From Halovibrio variabilis (lineage in GTDB: Bacteria; Pseudomonadota; Gammaproteobacteria; Pseudomonadales; Halomonadaceae), in assembly GCF_007991175.1 (NCBI RefSeq), contig NZ_BJXV01000001.1, forward strand, positions 390,654 through 454,653: a DNA stretch of 64,000 nt, written 5' to 3'. A program made the position numbers and the translations under genes. Under the pieces are notes generated by a model. The model made no database searches. It was given only the letters and a program-made list of their open reading frames with translations, and was not told the origin of the DNA. Every line of letters starts with the position of its first letter. Position 1 is the first letter of the stretch. Below, one piece after another: positions 22,802-33,326 of the stretch.

Positions 22802-24769
22802 CTAAGCCTGTGAGTTAACCACTACTTGATTGCGGCCATTTTCTTTGGCTTGGTAAAGCCCCAAATCAGCACGTTTTAGCGCGGGCTCAAGAGAGCTTTC
22901 GTTGGGTAAGATAACGGCAACGCCTAACGAGGCCGTCAATCGTAGCACTTGTTCTGTATTGCCGTTTTGCACTTGAATTCGGGTATTTTCAATTGTGTCG
23001 CGTATCCGCTCGGCTACCTGTAGGGCTTGTTCGAGCGACGTATTGGGTAGCAAAATAGCAAACTCTTCCCCGCCCACCCGGCATAACAAGTCTTCATGGC
23101 GGAGCAGGCCGCCCACTCGCTGTGTGAAACGTTGCAGCACCTCATCGCCAACATCGTGACCATAATCGTCGTTGAAGCGTTTGAAGTGATCAATATCGAT
23201 CGCAATCAAGGCGATTGGGTGATTTTGCCGCCGTGCGCGGGAGATCTCGATAGTGGCTTGCGCCTGTAAGTAGCGCCGGTTGAAAACCCCGGTTAACGGG
23301 TCGGTCATCGCCTGAGTGCGTAGCTGTTCTTCTAGCTGTTTGCGTTCAGTGAGGTCAAAAACGGTGGCCCGGGAATGCACAAAGCGCCCGTCGCGTTGGT
23401 AGGCAGAGGCTTGAATCATCACGTCGCGACGTTCGCCGGTTCGGGTGAGCAGGCTGCACTCAGCGCTGCCTGGCTGACCGTTCTGCACGCGCTCGAAGGC
23501 GTTTTCAAACTGTTCGCGAGTGTCGGGTGTGATGAAGTCTCGATAGTCCACTTGGCCAATGACTTCCTCGGCGGTATAACCTAGCCAAGCGAGTTCGGTA
23601 CGGTTCATTTTGATCACGCGGCCTTGGCTATCCAAGGAGTGATAGCCACAGGGCGCGTTTTCATAGAGATCGCTTGCCTCAACGGCGCGCCGCTGAGCGG
23701 CCCGTCGTAATTGACGCTGGCGCTGACTGCTAAAGACCCAAAAGATCCCAAAGGCCACCGAGACGCTGTAAATAAGTACCAGAAACAAAATCACGGTGGT
23801 TTCTTCTTGAAGCAGCGTGTGCCAAGAAGGTTTGGGTAGCGTCACCCCGAGTGTCCAGGGGTAGTCGGCGGGGTCGCTGGCAATATTACCAGCAAGACTG
23901 CGATAGCGCTGGGTACGTATATCTTCCGTTTTAAACCGGAGTATGTGGTCGTCTATGGTAGTGCGGCCTTCATTTTGCTGCTGCATCGCCTGCCAATATT
24001 GGGGCGCAGAGGCACTGAAGTCGCCGCCAAAGGGTAGCAAACTCAGCTGTGAGGGCGAATCGTTGAGCAGCCAGCGGCCTTGGGCATTCACCAACAGTAC
24101 ATCGGCGTCTTGGTCGAGCGTCATGGCTTGATGCAAGGCGTTGGTAAGATAGTCCCAGTTGAGGCTTAGCATGACAACGCCAAGGCGTTTGCCTGTGGCA
24201 TTAAAAATCGGGGTGGAGACGTTAACCACCGGAATTACATTTTGGCCGAGCAGCTCATACTGCAAGTTACGACCCGGCGGGGAAATATAAAGTTCGCGAG
24301 GCAGCAGCCGAACCGCTTCTTTGAAGTAATCGGTATTGGCGTGTTGGTTGCCGGTCACACGCGGCCCTGTGTTTACGCTGTGGGGAGCCCGCAGTATTTC
24401 GTGCCCGTTGTTATCCATCAGCACCAGTTTGCTATAGCGGGGATGGTGGCTGATAAGCGTGTTTAAGAAGGTCGACAGCTGAGATAAATCGCTAAGCGAA
24501 TACGCCTGTTTATTCGGCGCCACGCTGTTTTGTGCCGATAGGAAACGCTGTAGCGTGGGCATTTCAGAGGTGGCCAATGCGTAATTAAGGCTATCATTGA
24601 TATCGCGGACGAGCGCTTCTTGACCAACTTTCAGCAACGCATCCGCCTCTGCATGCAGGCTGTCGAAGCGCGTTTCCATGTGGATATGGAGTATAGGCAC
24701 CAGCATCGATGACACCAATGCCAACGGTATGCTGACGGCTAACAGTAGCTTTGCGTGAAGGCGTCGCAT
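22802..24769 (-). CDS. Membrane sensor diguanylate cyclase (PAS-GGDEF)
   Basis: The 655-residue protein makes cyclic di-GMP. A first membrane span (residues about 8-28) and a second (about 330-350) enclose a periplasmic Cache-type sensor of about 300 residues. A PAS domain (about 375-490; YENAPCGYHSLDSQGRVIKMN) and a GGDEF domain (about 500-650) follow. The active site is RVGGEEFAILLP, and the inhibitory site RHED stands five residues before GGEEF, so the enzyme should be active and product-inhibited. PLTGVFNRRYLQ opens the GGDEF domain. It stands alone; the neighbouring amino acid transporter hints at, but does not prove, an amino acid ligand. Confidence 0.88.
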   Translation of the reverse strand: MRRLHAKLLLAVSIPLALVSSMLVPILHIHMETRFDSLHAEADALLKVGQEALVRDINDSLNYALATSEMPTLQRFLSAQNSVAPNKQAYSLSDLSQLSTFLNTLISHHPRYSKLVLMDNNGHEILRAPHSVNTGPRVTGNQHANTDYFKEAVRLLPRELYISPPGRNLQYELLGQNVIPVVNVSTPIFNATGKRLGVVMLSLNWDYLTNALHQAMTLDQDADVLLVNAQGRWLLNDSPSQLSLLPFGGDFSASAPQYWQAMQQQNEGRTTIDDHILRFKTEDIRTQRYRSLAGNIASDPADYPWTLGVTLPKPSWHTLLQEETTVILFLVLIYSVSVAFGIFWVFSSQRQRQLRRAAQRRAVEASDLYENAPCGYHSLDSQGRVIKMNRTELAWLGYTAEEVIGQVDYRDFITPDTREQFENAFERVQNGQPGSAECSLLTRTGERRDVMIQASAYQRDGRFVHSRATVFDLTERKQLEEQLRTQAMTDPLTGVFNRRYLQAQATIEISRARRQNHPIALIAIDIDHFKRFNDDYGHDVGDEVLQRFTQRVGGLLRHEDLLCRVGGEEFAILLPNTSLEQALQVAERIRDTIENTRIQVQNGNTEQVLRLTASLGVAVILPNESSLEPALKRADLGLYQAKENGRNQVVVNSQA

Positions 24770-25176
24770 CGGTAATAGAAGGATTCCTGTTAGGGTTTAT
24801 TGTTCAAGACGGTTTTGCTACTGCGCATCATGTTGTCCGCTGTATCAACGCTAGAGCGATAGTACGCTTCAAACGGTTCCGCGTGAATGGCTGCTTGGCG
24901 GCGCTGTAATCTTTACCTTACTGGTTGTTGCCAACAGGGATTGACATCCGCTGGCAAGCACGCTTGGCGCGTGATAGACTACGCCATCCTCTCAGACAAG
25001 ACCCGTTAGCGGGCAGCTTATTTTAAACTGCCTGTTATATGTTTTGGTGGGTTGAAACGCTCTCCAAATAAATTGGTTGTTGCGGAAACGTCGTGCTGTG
25101 ACAGCGCAGCCGACGAATACATATTTAATTTCGTTGCCGTTTTTTCGGCGACCTTTATTCTCCAAGGAGATACTCT
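24770..25176. other. Spacer between diguanylate cyclase and rpsT
   Basis: A 407-bp divergent spacer holding promoters for both genes. A TTGACA at about 24940 lacks a well-placed -10 partner, so no promoter is called. A hairpin with a T6 loop (25133-25152, GTTGCCG / CGGCGAC) sits just ahead of the rpsT ribosome-binding site and could be a site for ribosomal-protein autoregulation. Confidence 0.4.
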
Positions 25177-25443
25177 GTGGCGAACAGCAAGCAAGCTCGC
25201 AAGCGCGCCCGTCAGGCCGAGAACCGTCGCGTCCTGAAATCCGGCCAGCGCAGCATGGTCCGCACCTACATCAAGCGTGTAGTGAAAGCGATCGGCACCG
25301 GCGACCACGCCAAGGCAATGGAAGAGTTTAAGGCTATGCAGCCGGTCGTTGACCGTATTGCAGACAAAGACGTGCTGTCTAAGAAGAAAGCAGCTCGCCT
25401 GAAGAGCCGTTTGAACAAGCGTATTAAGGCACTGGCGGCGTAA
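25177..25443 (+). CDS. rpsT: 30S ribosomal protein S20
   Basis: The 88-residue, lysine- and arginine-rich protein binds 16S rRNA early in 30S assembly. The start ANSKQARKRARQAENRR and the C-terminal KKKAARLKSRLNKRIKAL are the standard S20 ends. The initiation codon is GTG, with AAGGAGA before it; weak start codons are usual for rpsT, whose translation is autoregulated in E. coli. A terminator follows immediately. The gene is monocistronic and next to murJ, as in many gammaproteobacteria. Confidence 0.97.
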   Translation: MANSKQARKRARQAENRRVLKSGQRSMVRTYIKRVVKAIGTGDHAKAMEEFKAMQPVVDRIADKDVLSKKKAARLKSRLNKRIKALAA

Positions 25444-25458
25444 GCCGGCAGGCGCCCT

Positions 25459-25485
25459 AAAAAACCGGCTGCGGCCGGTTTTTTT
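25459..25485 (+). terminator. Intrinsic terminator after rpsT
   Basis: An 11-bp stem (25459-25469 with 25474-25484) with a 4-base loop, flanked by A and T runs. Confidence 0.92.
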
Positions 25486-25502
25486 GTGTCTGGATGATTT
25501 TC

Positions 25503-25600
25503 TGGATAGTAGTTTTGGATAGTAGTTTTGGATAGTAGTTCTAGATGTTTTTTTGGGTGGGGTTTTCTGGATGAGTTTTTCTGGATGCGTTTTCTGGATA
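25503..25600. repeat. 13-bp tandem repeat x 3 and degenerate continuation
   Basis: TGGATAGTAGTTT is repeated at 25503-25515, 25516-25528 and 25529-25541, the last with one change. Looser TGGAT-G-GTTTT units run on up to the murJ start codon. The array fills the whole rpsT-murJ spacer and leaves no clear ribosome-binding site. Confidence 0.75.
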
Positions 25601-25604
25601 GTTT

Positions 25605-27188
25605 ATGACGGCGAGTAAAACACCCAATACTGCCTCCGGTACCCGTATTGCTCCCAGCGGCCTGATGCGCTCCGGCCTTGTGGTCAGTGCCATGACCATG
25701 CTGTCGCGGGTGATGGGGCTGGCGCGAGATGTGGTGGTGGCCACCTTTTTGGGGGCAGGCAGCGGCGCCGATGCATTTTTTGTCGCGTTTAAAATCCCCA
25801 ATTTTCTGCGCCGTCTGTTTGCCGAAGGTGCCTTCAATCAGGCCTTTGTGCCGGTGCTTTCGGAGTATTCCACCCAGCGCAGCCGGGAGGAAATTCGCGA
25901 GCTGTTGAATGCTACCGCTGGCAGCTTAACCGCGGTACTGGCGTTGATCACCGCCTTGGCCATGCTCTGCGCGCCGTGGCTGGTGTGGGTGTTTGCGCCT
26001 GGTTTTGGACGTGACCCTGAAAAGCTGGCGCTGACTGCTGATATGTTGCGCTTAACTTTTCCCTATTTATTGCTGATTTCGCTCACCGCGTTTTCTGGCA
26101 GCGTGCTGAATACCTGGAGCCGTTTTGCGGTCCCCGCTTTTACGCCGGTGCTGCTTAACCTTTCGCTGATTGGCGCGGCGCTGTTGTTAATGCCGCTGAT
26201 GGAAGAGCCTGCCATGGCGCTGGCCTGGGGCGTGCTAATCGCCGGGGCGGCCCAGCTGGTTTTTCAGGTGCCGTTTTTATTGCGTTTGGGGCTGATGCCC
26301 ACGCCCTGGCCCAACTTTGCCCACGAGGGCGTGCGGCGCATTCTGAAACTCATGGGGCCGGCGCTGTTCGGGGTCTCGGTATCGCAGATTAATCTGTTAC
26401 TGGATACCGTTTTGGCGTCATTGTTGGCGGCAGGCAGCGTGTCGTGGCTTTACTACTCGGACCGTTTGGTGGAGCTGCCGCTGGGGGTTTTTGGGGTGGC
26501 GATTGGCACGGTGATTTTGCCCGCGCTGTCTAAGCGCCATGCGGAGCAGTCCAAAGAGCACTTTGCGGCGATGCTCGATTGGGCCATTCGCCTTGTATTG
26601 CTGTTAGGCTTACCCGCGGCACTCGCGCTGGCGGTGCTTGCCGAGCCGCTGTTGATCACGCTGTTTCATTACGGCGCGATGACCGACAACGATATCCAAA
26701 TGGCGGCGATGAGCCTGCGAGCTTATGCTTTTGGCTTGGTGGCCTTTATGCTGATTAAAGTATTGGCACCGGGGTTTTTCGCCCGTCAAGACACCAAAAC
26801 CCCGGTCAAGGTGGGCATTATCGCCATGATCGCCAATATGGTGTTTAACCTGCTGTTGATTTGGCCGCTGGCTCATGCGGGTTTAGCGCTAGCGACGGCA
26901 CTTTCGGCGTTCTTAAATGCGGGCCTGCTGGGTTACCTACTGCATAAGCGGGGCGTGCTGGTGATCCAGCCCGGCTGGCAGCGCTTTTCTGTGCAGTTGG
27001 TGGGGGGGAGTGCCTTAATGTGCGCAGCACTTTATATGGTTGCCCCCGAGTGGCAGGCCTGGCTCACCTTTGGCCTTTGGCAGCGGGTAAGCTGGGTTGC
27101 CGGGCTAGTGGTGTTAGGCGGTGCGCTTTACTTTGCGTGGCTGGCAGCCCTGGGTTTGCGCTTCCGTCATTTTAAAATGCAATCGTAG
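25605..27188 (+). CDS. murJ: Lipid II flippase MurJ
   Basis: MurJ flips lipid II across the inner membrane for peptidoglycan synthesis. The 527-residue protein has the MOP-superfamily layout of about 14 membrane spans. Early marks are GLVVSAMTMLSRVMGLARDVVVATFLGAGSGADAFFVAFKIPNFLRRLFAEGAFNQAFVP, with the conserved arginines. The length agrees with the family. The ATG at 25605 has no good ribosome-binding site because it follows the repeat array; a start further in (for example the Met before RSGLVV) is possible. It lies in the conserved order rpsT-murJ-ribF-ileS. Confidence 0.93.
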   Translation: MTASKTPNTASGTRIAPSGLMRSGLVVSAMTMLSRVMGLARDVVVATFLGAGSGADAFFVAFKIPNFLRRLFAEGAFNQAFVPVLSEYSTQRSREEIRELLNATAGSLTAVLALITALAMLCAPWLVWVFAPGFGRDPEKLALTADMLRLTFPYLLLISLTAFSGSVLNTWSRFAVPAFTPVLLNLSLIGAALLLMPLMEEPAMALAWGVLIAGAAQLVFQVPFLLRLGLMPTPWPNFAHEGVRRILKLMGPALFGVSVSQINLLLDTVLASLLAAGSVSWLYYSDRLVELPLGVFGVAIGTVILPALSKRHAEQSKEHFAAMLDWAIRLVLLLGLPAALALAVLAEPLLITLFHYGAMTDNDIQMAAMSLRAYAFGLVAFMLIKVLAPGFFARQDTKTPVKVGIIAMIANMVFNLLLIWPLAHAGLALATALSAFLNAGLLGYLLHKRGVLVIQPGWQRFSVQLVGGSALMCAALYMVAPEWQAWLTFGLWQRVSWVAGLVVLGGALYFAWLAALGLRFRHFKMQS

Positions 27189-27255
27189 CCCTGACCCTAG
27201 CGGGCGGGTTCGTTATAATCAGGGGCTTTATCGTCCTTCCAACGGCTGAGGTGCC

Positions 27256-28323
27256 ATGCGCGTCATTCGAGGTCTGCACAACTTGAAAGCGGCTCATCGT
27301 GGCTGCGTTGCCACTATCGGCAACTTCGATGGGGTGCACCGCGGCCATCAAGCCATTCTGCAGCAGTGCCGTGAACACGCGGCGCGCTGGAGTGTACCGC
27401 TAACAGTGGTGGTGTTTGAGCCCCAACCGCGGGAGTTTTTCGCCGGTGACCAGGCGCCGCCGCGGTTAACCCGGCTGCGCGAAAAGGTGCGGCTACTGCG
27501 CGATTTCGGCGCGGAACAAGTGTTATGCCTGCCGTTCAACGATTCACTGCGCAGCCTTACCGGGCGTGAATTTATCGACCAGGTGTTGATTGAAGGGCTG
27601 GGCGTTAAGCACTTGGTCGTGGGCGACGACTTCCGCTTTGGCTGCGATCGCCGCGGCGATTTCGCGCTGCTGGCGGAGGTCGGGGGCGCACAGGAGTTTG
27701 GCGTTGAACATACCCGCACCTTCACCGTGGATAATGAGCGGGTGTCCAGTTCGCGGGTACGTACTTTGCTTGCCAGCGGTAACTTTTCCGCCGCCGCGCG
27801 TTTGCTGGGGCGCCCTTATTCGTTGCACGGCCGCGTGGTGCGCGACCAGCAGCTGGGGCGCACCATTGGCGTACCGACGGCTAACTTGCCATTGATGCCC
27901 CAGCCACTAACGCTGCGCGGCGTGTTCGCGGTGGTGGCGGAACTTGAAAATGGCGAGCGCCACCCGGCGGTGGCCAATGTCGGCTTTCGCCCTACGGTGG
28001 GGGCAAAACGGCCAACGCTAGAAGTACACCTGCTGGACTTCAAGGGCGACCTGTATGGCCAGCGGATGACGGTATACCCCTGCACACGCCTGCGGGGCGA
28101 GGTTAAGTTTGACGACCTTGACGCGCTGAAAACGCAAATTGAACATGACCAAGCCCGCGCTCGCCAGTATTTTGCGGCGATGGTGGGTAAGCATGACTAT
28201 TCGCTTCCGCTAGCCTCTGCCCCGCTTGGGCGTGAGGACATGTCTTCAAATGCGGCGTCTTCAAATACGATTCCTTCTGATTCTCCCTCGGCGGGAAACC
28301 CCGCTGATGCTAACGACGGCTGA
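27256..28323 (+). CDS. ribF: Bifunctional riboflavin kinase / FAD synthetase
   Basis: RibF converts riboflavin to FMN and then FAD. The N-terminal FAD synthetase domain holds [19 protein letters not shown] (nucleotidyltransferase motif) and [14 protein letters not shown]. The C-terminal kinase domain has [20 protein letters not shown], the GVFAVV strand and NVGFRPTV. The core ends near residue 305. An extra tail of about 45 residues, rich in S, N, A and P with a 15-bp duplication in its DNA, is not usual for the family. The ileS start lies 8 bp after the stop. Confidence 0.93.
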   Translation: MRVIRGLHNLKAAHRGCVATIGNFDGVHRGHQAILQQCREHAARWSVPLTVVVFEPQPREFFAGDQAPPRLTRLREKVRLLRDFGAEQVLCLPFNDSLRSLTGREFIDQVLIEGLGVKHLVVGDDFRFGCDRRGDFALLAEVGGAQEFGVEHTRTFTVDNERVSSSRVRTLLASGNFSAAARLLGRPYSLHGRVVRDQQLGRTIGVPTANLPLMPQPLTLRGVFAVVAELENGERHPAVANVGFRPTVGAKRPTLEVHLLDFKGDLYGQRMTVYPCTRLRGEVKFDDLDALKTQIEHDQARARQYFAAMVGKHDYSLPLASAPLGREDMSSNAASSNTIPSDSPSAGNPADANDG

Positions 28324-28330
28324 CCGGACT

Positions 28331-31168
28331 ATGGATTACAAGCACACGCTGAATTTGCCTGAAACTGATTTTCCCATGCGCGGCATGCTGCCGAAGCAAG
28401 AGCCGGGGCGCGTTTCAAAATGGCAGGATATGAACATTTACCAGCGCCTGCGTGAAGCACGCGCGGGCGCGCCGTTGTTTGTGCTGCACGATGGCCCTCC
28501 CTACGCCAACGGCAGTATTCATATTGGTCACGCCGTTAATAAAATCCTCAAAGATATTATCGTCAAGTCGAAAAACTTAGCCGGTTTCGATGCCCCCTAT
28601 GTGCCGGGCTGGGACTGCCACGGTTTGCCCATTGAGCACAAAGTAGAAACCACCCACGGCAAGCACCTGGCGCCAGCACATGCCCGCGAGCTGTGCCGTG
28701 AATACGCCGGCGCGCAAATCGAAACCCAGCTGGCTGACTTTGTGCGCTTGGGCATCATCGGCGATTGGGATCACCCTTACCGCAGCATGGACTTCGCCAA
28801 CGAAGCGGGTGAGATTCGTGCCCTGGCGGAGATGGTCGAAGCGGGCTATGTATTTAAAGGCTTGAAGCCGGTCAACTGGTGCTTTGATTGTGGCTCGGCG
28901 CTGGCGGAGGCCGAAGTCGAGTACGCCGATAAAAAGTCCGACGCCATCGACGTCGCTTTCCCGGTGGAAGACGCCGATAAACTGGCCGCGGCCTTTGGCC
29001 TAAGCGAGCTTGCCAAGCCTGCTGCCGTGGTCATCTGGACCACCACGCCTTGGACCATTCCGGCCAACCAGGCACTAAATGTTCACCCCGAGTTCACCTA
29101 TGCGCTGGTAGATACCGGTGAGCGCCTGTTACTGCTGGCTGAAGAGCTGGTGGAAAGCTGCCTTGAGCGCTATGAGCTAACCGGTGAGGTGATCGCCACC
29201 GCAAAAGGCGAAACGCTGGATTTAATCAACTTCCGCCACCCGTTCTACGATCGCTTGTCGCCGGTCTATCTAGCCGATTACGTCGAGTCTGAAGTGGGCA
29301 GTACCGGTATTGTGCACTCGGCACCCTCTTACGGTATGGACGACTTTATCACCTGCCGTGAGCATGGCATGGAGTTCGACGACATGCTCAACCCTGTGCA
29401 GGGCAATGGCGTTTACGCCGATGACCTGCCGTTTTTCGGCGGCCAGATGATCTGGAAAGCCAACCCGCATATTGTTGAGAAACTTGGCGAAGTGGGCGCG
29501 CTGATGGCGCACAAAGTCATTACCCACAGCTATATGCACTGCTGGCGGCACAAAACCCCGGTAATCTACCGTGCCACCGCGCAGTGGTTTGTGGGCATGG
29601 ATATTAAAGGTAACGACGGTAAAACCTTGCGCGAGCGTGCTCTGGAAGGCATCCAAGCAACGGCGTTTACCCCCGCTTGGGGCCAGGCGCGCCTGCATAG
29701 CATGATCGCCAATCGCCCGGACTGGTGTATCTCACGCCAGCGCAACTGGGGCGTGCCGATCCCGTTCTTCTTACACAAACAAACCGGCGAGCTGCACCCA
29801 GGCACCGTTGGGCTGATGGAAGAGGCCGCCAAACGCGTTGAGCAAGAAGGCATCGACGCCTGGTTCAAGCTCGAACCAGCAGAGCTACTGGGTGCAGAAG
29901 CGGCGGATTACGATAAGGTCACCGATACGCTGGATGTCTGGTTTGATTCCGGCACCACGCACCGCCACGTACTGCGCGGCTCGCACCCCCATGGCCACGA
30001 AACCGGCCCGCGGGCTGATCTGTACTTAGAAGGCTCTGACCAGCACCGCGGCTGGTTCCACTCGTCGCTGCTGACCGGCTCGGCGATTGACGGCCATCCG
30101 CCGTATCGCCAACTGCTGACCCACGGCTTTACCGTTGATTCCCAGGGCCGCAAGCAGTCCAAGTCGCTGGGCAACGTGGTCGCGCCGCAAGAAGTGATGG
30201 ATAAACTGGGCGGCGACATTCTGCGTTTGTGGGTTGCCTCCACCGATTATTCCGGTGAAATGGCGGTCTCTGACGAGATTTTGAAGCGCACCTCCGATGT
30301 GTATCGGCGGATTCGTAACACCGCCCGCTTCCTGCTCTCGAACCTTAACGGCTTCGACCCGGAACGTAATAAAGTCGCCTTTGGCGATATGCTGGCGCTG
30401 GATCAGTGGGTGGTGGACCGCGCCTTTCAGTTGCAGGCGCGGATCGAAACCGCCTATGAAGAGTACCGTTTTCTGGATGTATACCAGCAGGTGCACGGCT
30501 TCTGCGCCCGGGAATTGGGTGGCTTCTATCTAGACGTTATCAAAGACCGCCAGTACACCACACAGACCGATTCGCTGGCGCGGCGCAGTGCGCAAACCGC
30601 GCTGTATCACGTGGTGGAAGCGCTGAGCCGCTGGATCGCGCCGATTCTCTCCTTCACTGCCGAGGAAATCCACGAGAATATCCCCGGTAAGCGCGGCGAC
30701 AGTGTGCTGCTGGAGACCTACTACACTGAGCTGGGTAGCCTCGAAGACGACGCCGAGCTGGGCAGGGCTTTTTGGGAGCAGGTGCTGGAGGTCAAGCACT
30801 CGGTCAACAAGTGCCTGGAAGACGCCCGGAACGCCAAAGTCATCAAAGGCAGCCTGGCAGCCGAGGTGACGCTGTACGTAAGTGATGAGCTGAAAGCGAC
30901 GCTGGCCAAGCTGGGCGATGAGCTGCGCTTTGTGATGCTGACCAGCGAAGTCACGCTTAAGCCTCTTTCTGATGCACAAGCAGGCGCTGCCGAAGGCACT
31001 GAGCTAGACAGCTTGAAAGTGGCGGTTAAAGCCAGCGACAACACCAAGTGCGAGCGCTGCTGGCACCATCGCCCTGACGTCGGAACGCATGCTGATCATG
31101 TGGATCTATGTGGCCGCTGTATCAGCAACCTCCCCGAAGGCAGCGGTGAGGTTCGCTACTATGCCTGA
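28331..31168 (+). CDS. ileS: Isoleucyl-tRNA synthetase
   Basis: This class I synthetase charges tRNA-Ile. The 945-residue length is normal. HIGH is present in [20 protein letters not shown]; the second signature reads KQSKS ([11 protein letters not shown]) instead of KMSKS, a tolerated variant. The editing domain (about 200-400) contains the [16 protein letters not shown] motif. The C-terminal zinc site is CERCWHH followed by CGRC. ATG 28331 ([18 protein letters not shown]) matches the family start; the frame is open upstream through ribF, but that part is unrelated. The lspA ATG overlaps its stop by 8 bases. Confidence 0.96.
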   Translation: MDYKHTLNLPETDFPMRGMLPKQEPGRVSKWQDMNIYQRLREARAGAPLFVLHDGPPYANGSIHIGHAVNKILKDIIVKSKNLAGFDAPYVPGWDCHGLPIEHKVETTHGKHLAPAHARELCREYAGAQIETQLADFVRLGIIGDWDHPYRSMDFANEAGEIRALAEMVEAGYVFKGLKPVNWCFDCGSALAEAEVEYADKKSDAIDVAFPVEDADKLAAAFGLSELAKPAAVVIWTTTPWTIPANQALNVHPEFTYALVDTGERLLLLAEELVESCLERYELTGEVIATAKGETLDLINFRHPFYDRLSPVYLADYVESEVGSTGIVHSAPSYGMDDFITCREHGMEFDDMLNPVQGNGVYADDLPFFGGQMIWKANPHIVEKLGEVGALMAHKVITHSYMHCWRHKTPVIYRATAQWFVGMDIKGNDGKTLRERALEGIQATAFTPAWGQARLHSMIANRPDWCISRQRNWGVPIPFFLHKQTGELHPGTVGLMEEAAKRVEQEGIDAWFKLEPAELLGAEAADYDKVTDTLDVWFDSGTTHRHVLRGSHPHGHETGPRADLYLEGSDQHRGWFHSSLLTGSAIDGHPPYRQLLTHGFTVDSQGRKQSKSLGNVVAPQEVMDKLGGDILRLWVASTDYSGEMAVSDEILKRTSDVYRRIRNTARFLLSNLNGFDPERNKVAFGDMLALDQWVVDRAFQLQARIETAYEEYRFLDVYQQVHGFCARELGGFYLDVIKDRQYTTQTDSLARRSAQTALYHVVEALSRWIAPILSFTAEEIHENIPGKRGDSVLLETYYTELGSLEDDAELGRAFWEQVLEVKHSVNKCLEDARNAKVIKGSLAAEVTLYVSDELKATLAKLGDELRFVMLTSEVTLKPLSDAQAGAAEGTELDSLKVAVKASDNTKCERCWHHRPDVGTHADHVDLCGRCISNLPEGSGEVRYYA

Positions 31169-31685
31169 TACAGGCGCGCGGGCGACGATGCAGCGGCCGC
31201 TGCGCTGGCTGTGGCTAGCAGTGGCGGTGATCGTGTTGGATTTGGTCACCAAGTACATAGCCAGTAGCCAGTTGAGCTATGCGCAGCCGGTCGAGGTGCT
31301 GCCGTTCTTTAACCTGACCCTGCTGCACAATACCGGCGCGGCGTTCAGCTTTTTAGCCACGCATCCCGGCTGGCAGCGCTGGTTCTTCGCCATTATTGCC
31401 ATTGGCGCCAGCGTGGGCCTAACGGTCTGGCTCTCGCGCATCAAACATGACGAAAAGCTACTGGCGATAGCGCTACCGCTGATTATCGGTGGTGCCCTGG
31501 GGAATCTCTACGATCGCCTGGTACACGGCTATGTGATCGACTTTCTCTCCTTCCACGCCGCCGGGTGGTACTACCCGGCGTTTAACGTGGCGGATATCGC
31601 GATTACCCTAGGGGCGGTGGCGTTAATTTGGGAATCTATTATGGGTGAGCGGCGGCGTAAAAAGACGCACAGCGCTTCGCATTAA
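31161..31685 (+). CDS. lspA: Lipoprotein signal peptidase (signal peptidase II)
   Basis: LspA removes signal peptides from lipoproteins at the inner membrane. The 174-residue protein has four membrane spans and both catalytic aspartates in their family motifs: [19 protein letters not shown] and [21 protein letters not shown] is also conserved. ATG 31161 lies inside the end of ileS with GGTGAGG upstream, indicating coupled translation. The ileS-lspA-fkpB-ispH order is the standard one. Confidence 0.95.
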   Translation: MPDTGARATMQRPLRWLWLAVAVIVLDLVTKYIASSQLSYAQPVEVLPFFNLTLLHNTGAAFSFLATHPGWQRWFFAIIAIGASVGLTVWLSRIKHDEKLLAIALPLIIGGALGNLYDRLVHGYVIDFLSFHAAGWYYPAFNVADIAITLGAVALIWESIMGERRRKKTHSASH

Positions 31686-31704
31686 CTGACTATTGAGAGC
31701 TGTA

Positions 31705-32151
31705 ATGAGCGACTATTTAATCGATGACGGCATGGAAGTGACGTTGCACTTCACCTTAAAGCTTGAAGACGGCACCTTGGTGGACTCCACCAAAGACAAA
31801 GCCCCGGCCACGTTTGAATATGGTGACGGTAACCTGCCGCCCGGCTTTGAACACCCGATTAAAGGCATGGCCGCAGGTCAGGAGGGTACCTTTCAGATAA
31901 CCCCTGAACACGCTTTTGGCCAGCACAACCCGCAGAATATTCAAACGCTGAAGCGTAAGGATTTTGGCGATCAAGAGGCGGAAATTGGTATGGTGATGTC
32001 GTTTGCCGATAAAGCGGGAACGGAACTGCCCGGCGTGGTCAAAACCATCGACGGTGATCGTATCGAGGTAGACTTCAATCATCCGTTATCAGGTCGTACA
32101 CTGACGTTTGAAGTCGAAGTGTTAGAGGTTAAACCGGTGACTACCCATTAA
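31705..32151 (+). CDS. fkpB: FKBP-type peptidyl-prolyl isomerase (SlpA/FkpB type)
   Basis: The 148-residue protein is a small cytoplasmic FKBP with an inserted IF (chaperone) domain, as in SlpA. The start [20 protein letters not shown], the [22 protein letters not shown] block and the late [17 protein letters not shown] are typical. It catalyses proline isomerisation and aids folding. The start is ATG 31705 (MSDYLID), 19 bp after the lspA stop. It is part of the ileS-lspA-fkpB-ispH run. Confidence 0.92.
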   Translation: MSDYLIDDGMEVTLHFTLKLEDGTLVDSTKDKAPATFEYGDGNLPPGFEHPIKGMAAGQEGTFQITPEHAFGQHNPQNIQTLKRKDFGDQEAEIGMVMSFADKAGTELPGVVKTIDGDRIEVDFNHPLSGRTLTFEVEVLEVKPVTTH

Positions 32152-32219
32152 GCTCAGCCCACCACCTGGCGGCAGTCGAATTCACTAAAGCAGATGCGAT
32201 ATCGCATCAAGGCGCTCCT

Positions 32220-33245
32220 ATGAATTTACCCAGTACGCAGTCAACAAGTACTCAGCCAACAAGCACCCAGCCATCAGGGCCGTCACAGCCCATACAGATC
32301 AAGTTGGCTAATCCGCGCGGCTTTTGCGCCGGTGTTGATCGCGCGATCGACATCGTCAACCGCGCACTGGATGTGTTCGGTCCGCCCATTTATGTGCGCC
32401 ACGAGGTCGTCCATAACCGCTTTGTGGTCGAAACGCTGCGCGCCCGTGGGGCCGTATTCGTCGAAGAGCTCGACGAAGTGCCGGATGACGTCATTGTGAT
32501 TTTCTCTGCCCACGGCGTTTCCCAGGCGGTGCAAGCCGACGCTGAGCGGCGTGGCTTGAAAGTGTTTGATGCCACCTGCCCGCTGGTAACCAAAGTGCAC
32601 CTGGAAGTGTTGCGCTACGCCAAGCGTGGTCAGGAATGCATCTTGATCGGCCATGAAGGCCACCCGGAAGTCGAAGGCACCATGGGGCGTTACGATACCT
32701 CCCACGGTGGGCGTATCTACTTGGTTGAAGACGAGCAAGACGTCGCTAAGCTAGAGGTGAATGATCCTTCCAAGCTGGCCTTTGTGACCCAAACCACGCT
32801 GTCGATGGATGACACCGCCAAGGTGATCGGTGCGCTGCGCGATAAGTTCGCCGAGATTCAGGGGCCGCGCAATGACGATATCTGCTACGCCACGCAAAAT
32901 CGCCAGGATGCCGTGCGCGAGTTAGCCGCCCAAAGCGATCTAATGCTGGTAGTGGGTAGCCCCAACAGCTCAAATTCCAACCGCTTACAGGAACTCTCGG
33001 AGCGCATGGGCACACCCGCCTACTTGATCGATAACGCCGATCAGATCGACTCCCAGTGGCTTGAAAATGTCGCGCGTATAGGCATTACCGCGGGTGCCAG
33101 TGCCCCGGAAGTGCTGGTAAAAGGCGTCATTGCCAAGCTGCAAAGCATGGGGGCTGCGTTACCCGAAGAGCTACAAGGTCGTGAAGAAACCATCACCTTC
33201 TCTATGCCAAAAGAGCTGCGTGAAAAGGTGATTGCCAGCAGCTAA
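32220..33245 (+). CDS. ispH: 4-hydroxy-3-methylbut-2-enyl diphosphate reductase
   Basis: IspH (LytB) carries out the last step of the MEP isoprenoid pathway with a 4Fe-4S cluster. The three cluster cysteines lie in [24 protein letters not shown] and [21 protein letters not shown] and the TAGASAPE(V) motif are present. The first 20 residues (repeated S/T-Q-S/P-T units, from a 15-bp DNA repeat) precede the normal start of the enzyme, so the family core starts near residue 22. The total length of 341 is a little above the usual of about 315. It ends the conserved block; the pilin genes follow 50-80 bp later. Confidence 0.95.
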   Translation: MNLPSTQSTSTQPTSTQPSGPSQPIQIKLANPRGFCAGVDRAIDIVNRALDVFGPPIYVRHEVVHNRFVVETLRARGAVFVEELDEVPDDVIVIFSAHGVSQAVQADAERRGLKVFDATCPLVTKVHLEVLRYAKRGQECILIGHEGHPEVEGTMGRYDTSHGGRIYLVEDEQDVAKLEVNDPSKLAFVTQTTLSMDDTAKVIGALRDKFAEIQGPRNDDICYATQNRQDAVRELAAQSDLMLVVGSPNSSNSNRLQELSERMGTPAYLIDNADQIDSQWLENVARIGITAGASAPEVLVKGVIAKLQSMGAALPEELQGREETITFSMPKELREKVIASS

Positions 33246-33326
33246 GCAATCAGCAGCGGATGCAATGCGTATGAGTTTGCGACATACTGAAACGGTATGA
33301 GCCAACTAATACAGGAGCAGCGCTGC

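Noticed and set aside
24940..24975. TTGACA as the rpsT promoter
   Set aside because: No -10 hexamer lies at 16-18 bp; the nearest TAGACT-like sequence is about 25 bp away.
25503..25600. Repeat array before murJ as a CRISPR
   Set aside because: Units are only 13 bp, directly adjacent with no spacers, and no cas gene is present.
28226..28330. N-terminal extension of ileS into ribF
   Set aside because: The added 35 residues overlap the ribF tail and are unlike IleS; ATG 28331 gives the family start.
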